Source: CAZDHT01 sp964505325 (GTDB taxonomy: Bacteria > Planctomycetota > PUPC01). From it: DNA of 12,933 bases. The stretch's first letter is position 1; every line of letters starts with the position of its first letter. The stretch is taken from positions 1-12,933 of the forward strand of contig CAZDHT010000150.1 of assembly GCA_964505325.1 (NCBI GenBank), written 5' to 3'. The notes under the pieces are model-generated. The model made no database searches, had not been told where the DNA came from, and saw only the letters and a program-made list of their open reading frames with translations. Positions 4,767-10,541 of this stretch are shown here, one piece after another. The translations under genes were made by a program, and so were the position numbers.

Positions 4767-7418
4767 CTACCAGTTCAGCCGAATTGTGCCGGACTTGGAC
4801 AACTTGACGACAAGCAGCTTCGTTTCGCCATCGTAATCGACGGCGCCGTCAACCGGGGCTTTACCATCGATGGTAACGGCGGGCCGCTTGGCGACGCCGG
4901 AAAGGGCGGCGTAGAATGGTTCTTTGGGCCAAGCGTCGATGACAACGATGGCCTCGGTGGGCTCGTCCTTTTCGATGCGAATCGAGCCGGGCACGTGGAC
5001 GATGGCCCCGGACTTTGTGAGCCGGCGGAAGCGATGATACGGAAGGTCGCCGAAGAGGCCGGGCAGGTTGGCCTGGACGGTACCGGGGTTGATGGCCGGC
5101 CCGCTCCGGCCCTGGGACTGCAGGTTGAAGACGTCGGGCAGGAGGCCCTGGCCCCCTTTGTCGGAGATCGGCCGGGAGATCTGGAGCCCGCAGGCGGTGA
5201 TGCCCCGTGCGATCTTGAGCCACGGGCCTTTGGGGTCGTATTCGGCGAGGTGAGAAAGGGCATCGGCGTAGACAAGTCCGCACCATTGGACAGGCAGGCC
5301 GATCCAGCAGGGCGAGGTCCGTCCGGTCGCGCCGTAAACGGCGATGGTCGCATAGGCGCCCACGGGTTTGGCAGGTCGGCGGAGGTAGACGAAAGGGAGC
5401 CCGGTCCAGGCCCAGTACTTGGCGCGGCCGAGGAAGACGTTGTCGCCGGTCAATTCAAAGGCGGCGAGGTAGATGTCGACCAGCTGACCGGAGGCAAGGA
5501 TGTCGGGTGTGTGGAGCGGGATTTCCCAAGTCTGTGCGCCGCGCGGCACGGTGTTGTCGAACTTGTCGAGCGCCTTGACGAGGCGGAGGGCCCGGGCGAT
5601 GAGGTCGTTGTCGCCGGCGAGTGCGGCGTATTCAAGCGGGCCTTTGAGGCGCATCGCGGCGTATCCGTTGGCTTCGTCGGACCAATGGGTGGTCTGCATT
5701 CCGTTGCGGCAGTGGACCGAGCCGTCCGGTCGGAAGGCTTTGAGGCCGGCTTTTGCGCGTGCGCCGGCGGCTTTGAAGGCCGGGATGACGCCGCCGAGGA
5801 CGAGGGGCGCGGTCGCCGCTGAACGGACGTGTGAGACGCCGTCAAGCATCGTTTCAGACGAAAGGCGCTTGGCTGCCGCGTCGGCCGCCTGGCTGAGCCG
5901 GCCGCGTGTCTTGTCGTCCCGAACCGTTTGTGCGAGGCGGCGCATGAAGCAGCAGGCGTCGGCGGCGGGCTGGAGCTTCCAGCCGGCGCAGTGGGAGTAG
6001 AGGCCGCCCTTGCCGATCCCGGAATCGAGCCAGCCTGCGGCGAGCAGTCGTTCAGCAGCGTCGCGCTCGGACTTCGGGATTTCGGGCAGACCGTTGAGGG
6101 CGACGTACTGCTGGACGGCCGGTACGACGGAGGTCCCTTTGCCGCCGAGGATGGTGAAGCGGGCGCGGATCGGCTTGCCGGGGCCGACGGTGAGCGGGCT
6201 GGAGGCGATGAGGCGGTTTTCGCGGCGGAGCCCGACGCCGGGCGCGACGAGGCCCATGAGGTGCCCGCCAGTTCCGTACGTGCGATTGGGCGAGTCGAAG
6301 ATGGGCGAAACGGTCGGCGACATCTCCCACATGAGCCCGACGTACCGGTCTTTGTGATGGACAACCATCAGGGGGAACGTGACCTTGAGAGGGCTGGGGA
6401 TGAGTCGATTGGCGTTGGGGCCGCGCAGGTCTTTCTCGCTGCTGCTCGGTTCATCTTCGAGGTACTCCAGCCCGGCGAACAGCGCTTGGGTCTTCTTGGG
6501 GGCGAACGTGCCGAGTCCGGCGAGCATGGCGAAAACAGGTGCGTGGAAGACTCTGGTTTCGGCGCTGCACTCGAGGACCGATTCGATTTCGATGGCGCCC
6601 TTGTCGGCGATGGGCTTGAACGTCGTGGTGAGTTTCCATTTTCCGCCCTTGGGGTCCTGGAAGGTTCTCTCGACGGTGGCAGGCCGTTGGGATGTGACTC
6701 GCGCTTGGGCCTTGTCGGTGGGAATCCAGGCGAGGCCGGAGCCGTCGCCAATGGCCATGAGGTCAGCGGAGTAGGTGGATGCCATCGGCACGCCGTCAAC
6801 GCGAATCTCGAAACGGTCGGGCCCGTTGGTGCCGGGCGTCCAGTACACAAGTTCAAGGTCGCCGGACCGCACCTTGAGCGCGGGGTCGGTCCGGGCCTTG
6901 ATGAAGCGGGGGTTCCGGAAGTTCGGGAGTGCGAGCTTGCCGCGGGCGACGAGCCTGATGGAGGCGACGGTGACCGGGCCGCAGTCGGGCGGCGGGTCTA
7001 GGCGGACCCGTGAGGCTTCTGGCAGCGGGGGCAGTTCGAGGGAGTAGTCGTGGAACTGGCCGTCAGGCTTGACCTCGAAGTGGAGGCTGTCCTTCTCGGA
7101 GAAAGCCCGGCCGTAGAAGAGCTGGCAGGCCGTTCCCTTTGTGAGCTTCATCCGGATGGTGACTTCGAGTGCCTTGTCCTTGATGATGTATTCGAGCTTG
7201 GGAACGACAGGTCCGACCAGGTAGGGGTCTTCGCCGACGCAGTTGAGGGTGAGCCCGTTCGCGTCGAGCTTCGTTCCCCTGATGCAGCTCACGGGTGCCC
7301 AGTCGTGTTGGCCTTTGGAGAAGTCCCATTCGACGAGCAGGTCAGCGGCGTGGGCCTCGCCCAGGGCGGACGCCAGAAACAGGACGACGACGGTGGTCAA
7401 TAGGCGCATTTTTCGCAC
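4767..7418 (-). CDS. Large secreted carbohydrate-enzyme-like protein of unrecognised family
   Basis: An 883-residue protein starting at GTG 7418. Residues 1-24 are a signal peptide (AHA cleavage site). Residues ~27-160 look like a beta-sandwich carbohydrate-binding-type domain (EWDFSKG, DPYL near 64, IRMKL, LRLDP-like VRLDPPPD at 138). A beta-rich region spans ~185-430. Residues ~445-745 are helical and resemble an (alpha/alpha)-toroid as found in many polysaccharide lyases and hydrolases, with a conserved-looking stretch THWSDEANGY at 577-586 and WEIPLHTPD at 631-639 carrying acidic and His candidates. A short beta domain closes the chain (802-883). No family could be named and catalytic residues are not assigned. 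It is last of three minus-strand genes and probably acts outside the cytoplasm on a glycan alongside the YetA-like protein. Confidence 0.85.
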   Translation of the reverse strand: MRKMRLLTTVVVLFLASALGEAHAADLLVEWDFSKGQHDWAPVSCIRGTKLDANGLTLNCVGEDPYLVGPVVPKLEYIIKDKALEVTIRMKLTKGTACQLFYGRAFSEKDSLHFEVKPDGQFHDYSLELPPLPEASRVRLDPPPDCGPVTVASIRLVARGKLALPNFRNPRFIKARTDPALKVRSGDLELVYWTPGTNGPDRFEIRVDGVPMASTYSADLMAIGDGSGLAWIPTDKAQARVTSQRPATVERTFQDPKGGKWKLTTTFKPIADKGAIEIESVLECSAETRVFHAPVFAMLAGLGTFAPKKTQALFAGLEYLEDEPSSSEKDLRGPNANRLIPSPLKVTFPLMVVHHKDRYVGLMWEMSPTVSPIFDSPNRTYGTGGHLMGLVAPGVGLRRENRLIASSPLTVGPGKPIRARFTILGGKGTSVVPAVQQYVALNGLPEIPKSERDAAERLLAAGWLDSGIGKGGLYSHCAGWKLQPAADACCFMRRLAQTVRDDKTRGRLSQAADAAAKRLSSETMLDGVSHVRSAATAPLVLGGVIPAFKAAGARAKAGLKAFRPDGSVHCRNGMQTTHWSDEANGYAAMRLKGPLEYAALAGDNDLIARALRLVKALDKFDNTVPRGAQTWEIPLHTPDILASGQLVDIYLAAFELTGDNVFLGRAKYWAWTGLPFVYLRRPAKPVGAYATIAVYGATGRTSPCWIGLPVQWCGLVYADALSHLAEYDPKGPWLKIARGITACGLQISRPISDKGGQGLLPDVFNLQSQGRSGPAINPGTVQANLPGLFGDLPYHRFRRLTKSGAIVHVPGSIRIEKDEPTEAIVVIDAWPKEPFYAALSGVAKRPAVTIDGKAPVDGAVDYDGETKLLVVKLSKSGTIRLNW

Positions 7419-7425
7419 GGAGTGT

Positions 7426-7430
7426 TCTCC
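7426..7430 (-). promoter_or_regulatory. Shine-Dalgarno site selecting a GTG start
   Basis: On the minus strand GGAGA lies 7 nt before GTG 7418 and 16 nt before the in-frame ATG at 7409. The spacing favours the GTG start, and the signal peptide is complete from either. Confidence 0.65.
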
Positions 7431-7462
7431 GGCCGGTCACGTCTCGTTCGTCAAGCCGTTAT

Positions 7463-7525
7463 GGTATTCTCGCGCTCCGCCGCATGCAACCGTCTTCAGA
7501 CGAGCGAGATGTGCGAGAGTATACC
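7463..7525. repeat. Inverted repeat overlapping repeat A copy 2
   Basis: GGTATTCTCGC (7463-7473) pairs fully with GCGAGA plus ATACC at 7513-7525, leaving a two-base GT bulge on the right arm. This gives an 11-bp stem around a 39-nt loop. The right arm lies inside repeat A, but repeat A copy 1 lacks the left arm, so the structure is not shared by both copies. It sits 45 bp upstream of the minus-strand gene starting at 7418. Its role is unknown. Confidence 0.4.
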
Positions 7526-7566
7526 GACTTGCCCCTGCGATGACCCCCCACCCGTACGCGCGGAAT
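7502..7566 (+). repeat. Dispersed intergenic repeat family A, copy 2
   Basis: Matches 1741-1805 at 61 of 65 bases without gaps. It fills the middle of the 271-bp gap between two minus-strand genes. Read on the minus strand it contains TATACT (7523-7518), a good -10-like hexamer. Copy 1 has TATTCT there, pointing away from its downstream gene, so a shared promoter role is doubtful. Confidence 0.85.
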
Positions 7567-7689
7567 GCACACCATCGTGCGGGACCACCTCAGACACTAA
7601 CACAGGGCCTGGACCCGTTTCCGGGGGCAGTTCACGGCCTCAGGACACTCAGCGCGGAGCGCATACCCTTTCTCGTTGTGATGGCCATC

Positions 7690-10137
7690 TCACTTCTGCG
7701 CTCTGGGCGGCTGGCTCAGTAGCCAGTGCGCGGCGGGCGGGAAGAAGAGGCCGTCGCCAAGCTCCGGCCGCAGCAGTTTTTTCCCGCCGTAGGTCGTCTC
7801 AAAGATGGCGTCTTTGTATTTCTGCTCGCCGGTCAGATGATAGAGCACGGCGAAGAGCGCAACGAACGCTCTGTCGGCGTGTTTCTCCTTGCCCTCCGCC
7901 GCGGTCTTGGCCAGTTCCAGCATCCGGGGATCCCCGGTGTGCAGGGCGGCCAGCGCAACCGCGTAACACCACTTGACGGTCAGCCCGTCGCCGCGGCCGG
8001 GCTTCTGGCCCGGGGCGACCAGCGGGCCCTTCCCGATTAGCGGGAGATTCACGCTGATCAATTCCTTGTAGAGCTCGCCGGCCCGCTTGTCGCCGGTGAG
8101 TTCCCAGTACCGGTGGAACGCTCTCCAGGACCAGCCCGTATGGCGGCCGATCGACCGGGCGTTGGCGATGCAATAGTACACCCCGTGCCCGGCCACGATG
8201 CGCATGTTCTCCAACGCCCGGACGTCGCCAAAGAGCAGGTAGCGGTCGTAGAGCAGGTCAAGCGTGGTGTGTTCCGGATTGGGGAGTTCCCAGGGCGCGC
8301 GGCCCCAGAAGCCTTGGCGATATCTCTTGCTCTCCTCGTCCCGGGGAACAGGTCGGGAACACCAACCGTTCTCGCGAAGGTTGGCCTGTCTGAACTCGGC
8401 CCAGTTCTTGAAAGCAAGCGCGTCCTGATCGTCGATGCGATACCGCCGCACGTCGCGGTAGAGGCGGCTGCGGTTGATACCCACGTCGAGCCAGCCGGGG
8501 TCGCCGGTGAAGAACCAGCGGAAGAGGAAGCAGTCTTCCTTGACGGGCTGGCGGGCGCCGTGGCTGGAGTGGCCGCCGTGGGACGTCCAGCGCTCGCCGA
8601 ACACCTGCCAGCCCAATCCGTTCCCCTTGAACTTGTCCGTCATCGCCAGGCGGCGCAGTGCGACCGGCGTGTTGTACTCGAGGAAACCCCCGGTCGGCGG
8701 CGTGTACGGCCCCAGGTCGGCCAGCGCCCCGCACTTGGCCTGATGCTCCAGCGTCGGTCGCGGGAACGCCGGTGGCTCCCACGCGTCGGCGATCCAGTGC
8801 GGCCAGGTCCGGCCGGCTGCATCGGCAGCCCCGCGCGGCCGTCCCTTGCGGTAGAAGTGCACTACGATCTCGTGCCCTTTGGCGGATGCGTCCTCCAAGT
8901 AGTGCGGCACGACGCACTCACGCGGGAACATCCCCAGCCGTAGGGTGCCATCGCCCGACGCTTCCACCGCCTTCGGGAACTGCTGCCAGAAGTTGCGCAT
9001 CCAGAGCACCGCGCCGCCCTTGTCATTGAAGATGTGCATCACCCCGCGTGCCCGATCCCCGGCGGTGGCCGTTTGTTCCTTGCCGCCTGAGCGCTTGAGA
9101 ATCCGGTATCCGCGAAAACTGACCGTCCTGCCGCGAAACCCCTGCCCGCCTGGCCCACCCGCGGTATAGCCTTGACACCGTTCCCAAGTCTCGGCGCCGT
9201 TGGAATCCTGGTAGAGGCAGACAGATTCTCGCGCGGCGAGCGCCGAGTCCAGCGGCGCCGCACCGTACACGCGGCAGCCCGTGGCGCCACCCTTGAGCTT
9301 GAGCAGCAGCGACGCGTCCTCAAAGGTAGGCGAGCCGATGGACTTCTCCGCATTGTTGGTGAGAATCACATCCATGCGGACCTCCGAACTGCCGGCGTGG
9401 AAGTTCATGAAGATGTCGTAGCCGTACATCCCACGGCTGTAGCCCTTGCCGCCGCGCGCCAGGTTCCGGCCGCGGGCCCGGATGCAGGCGCGCACCGGCC
9501 CGCTCTCCAGCACAGTGACGAACTTCGTTCCTTCCGAGCTGTAGTACCTCTCTCCGTAGGTGTCCTCGACAATGATTCCTGAATCGGCTGAACCATCCAG
9601 CAATTCCTCGCCGTCCACCATCGCGCTCTGCAACAGGCTGAACTTCTTCTTGCTGACGGCGAACTTGGCGGCGCCCGTCGAGACCACGACTTCATCGCCC
9701 ATATCCTTGACCGTGACTGCCGACTTAGTGGCGGGCACGTCAAGCTTGGCGTCCGTGAGCCAGACTTTCCGCCCCTTGACAGTCGTGCCCACGGTCGCGT
9801 AGTTGATCCTCTCCCCGGGAACGTTTGCCGTGGCGAAGTCGACCAGCACCCAGCGGATGGAGTTGTCGCCGCGCCAGTAGCGCGCCAGCACGCGGAACTG
9901 GGCCGGCACGGCCACCAGCTTGCCACCGCGGTCTCTGGAAGCAAGCCGCAGGCCACTAGTCTCTTTCGCTTGGCCCGGAAGGAGCGGGGCGCCGCCCGAG
10001 ATGAACGGCGGTATCCCGCATCGGGCGTCGTTCTTCACGACGAGAGGGATCTCCCAGGCCAGAGCCGTCGGCGCCGTTAACCCCGCCAGCGCAACGGCAA
10101 CCGCGCCGGCCCGACGCATCCACCTGCGAACGTCCAT
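7690..10137 (-). CDS. Secreted PcRGLX/YetA-like RIFT-barrel protein, probable exo-rhamnogalacturonan-lyase-type enzyme
   Basis: An 815-residue exported protein. Signal peptide 1-27 (RRWMRR, hydrophobic core, TALA before W28). The N-terminal region (~28-200) matches what I know of the RIFT-barrel domain of Penicillium chrysogenum exo-rhamnogalacturonan lyase and Bacillus YetA: IPLVVKND, LRLASRDRGG, VPAQFRVLARYWRG, then SIRWVLVDF at 93-101. A beta-sandwich follows (~205-450), then a helical toroid (~465-800) with WTSHGGHSSHG at 517-527, FLFRWFFTGDPGWLD, PEHTTLDLLYDRYLL and RHTGWSWRAFHRYWELTGD at 665-683. The order is that of the three-domain family. Substrate is inferred from the family; other polyuronide or glycan targets are possible. 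The ATG at 10137 is preferred over 10188 because a strong ribosome site precedes it and the signal peptide follows at once. Its neighbours on the same strand are also secreted. Confidence 0.85.
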   Translation of the reverse strand: MDVRRWMRRAGAVAVALAGLTAPTALAWEIPLVVKNDARCGIPPFISGGAPLLPGQAKETSGLRLASRDRGGKLVAVPAQFRVLARYWRGDNSIRWVLVDFATANVPGERINYATVGTTVKGRKVWLTDAKLDVPATKSAVTVKDMGDEVVVSTGAAKFAVSKKKFSLLQSAMVDGEELLDGSADSGIIVEDTYGERYYSSEGTKFVTVLESGPVRACIRARGRNLARGGKGYSRGMYGYDIFMNFHAGSSEVRMDVILTNNAEKSIGSPTFEDASLLLKLKGGATGCRVYGAAPLDSALAARESVCLYQDSNGAETWERCQGYTAGGPGGQGFRGRTVSFRGYRILKRSGGKEQTATAGDRARGVMHIFNDKGGAVLWMRNFWQQFPKAVEASGDGTLRLGMFPRECVVPHYLEDASAKGHEIVVHFYRKGRPRGAADAAGRTWPHWIADAWEPPAFPRPTLEHQAKCGALADLGPYTPPTGGFLEYNTPVALRRLAMTDKFKGNGLGWQVFGERWTSHGGHSSHGARQPVKEDCFLFRWFFTGDPGWLDVGINRSRLYRDVRRYRIDDQDALAFKNWAEFRQANLRENGWCSRPVPRDEESKRYRQGFWGRAPWELPNPEHTTLDLLYDRYLLFGDVRALENMRIVAGHGVYYCIANARSIGRHTGWSWRAFHRYWELTGDKRAGELYKELISVNLPLIGKGPLVAPGQKPGRGDGLTVKWCYAVALAALHTGDPRMLELAKTAAEGKEKHADRAFVALFAVLYHLTGEQKYKDAIFETTYGGKKLLRPELGDGLFFPPAAHWLLSQPPRAQK

Positions 10138-10144
10138 CCCGTGT

Positions 10145-10150
10145 CCTCCT
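10145..10150 (-). promoter_or_regulatory. Shine-Dalgarno site for the YetA-like gene
   Basis: On the minus strand AGGAGG lies 7 nt before ATG 10137, an ideal arrangement. It rejects the longer start at 10188, which has none. Confidence 0.85.
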
Positions 10151-10197
10151 TTCGCGCCGCGGTTCAGTGCTGAGAGCAACGCCGGCACGTGAGTCCC

Positions 10198-10308
10198 TTG
10201 CCGCCAGCAAGAGTGAGACAGTCAGAAGTGCACTCCTGAGGCGCACAGGGCGGCAGGTGAGATCCCCTCCCGCTCCCGAGGGGGGGGCGGGGCGGCCGCG
10301 GGCGAACG
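10198..10308 (+). repeat. Dispersed intergenic repeat family B, copy 2
   Basis: Partner of 4378-4481, about 73% identical in its ungapped left half and sharing the GGCCGCGGGCGA right end. It contains CCCCTC (10264-10269) complementary to GAGGGG (10278-10283), then a run of eight Gs. The matching region of copy 1 can also pair, with somewhat different sequence. It lies between the 3' end of the propeller gene and the start of the YetA-like gene. Confidence 0.7.
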
Positions 10309-10350
10309 ACCCGCCGCAGCAACCGCTGACCTCCTCACGTCAATCCTCCT

Positions 10351-10541
10351 TCAGGGATTCCCAGCCCCATCTTGTCTCGGCCGGACTGGCACATCCTTCA
10401 GTGCCATCTTCTCCCCGGCGTGGTAGTCCAGCTTCACACTCACAATCCTCGCGTTCCCCGCGTCGGCAATGAAGAGCCGGTGATCTGTGTGCGTGGCCAC
10501 GTAGCAGGCGTGGAACAGCGCGACCTCGTCTCCGCCAACAG
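10351..10541 (-). pseudogene. Displaced 3' end of the propeller gene
   Basis: After the 7-bp tandem repeat, another minus-strand frame encodes GGDEVALFHACYVATHTDHR, then LFIADAGNARIVSVKLDYH, and ends at TGA 10351-10353. RLFIADAGNARIVSV is a typical NHL-type propeller strand, while the actual reading frame here gives Arg/Thr/Ser/Pro-rich sequence with no such character. The real ancestral gene end is therefore 10351 rather than 10440. Confidence 0.75.

Noticed and set aside
4581..5822. Plus-strand open frame of 413 codons
   Set aside because: Antisense to the 883-aa gene, with composition typical of the reverse of a GC-rich gene and no ribosome site or recognisable domain. The same applies to 5928-7001 and 11100-12473.
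7461..7489. Possible minus-strand promoter TTGCAT - 17 nt - TACCAT upstream of the 883-aa gene
   Set aside because: Both hexamers are weak matches to the sigma-70 consensus, and sigma preferences of this organism are unknown.
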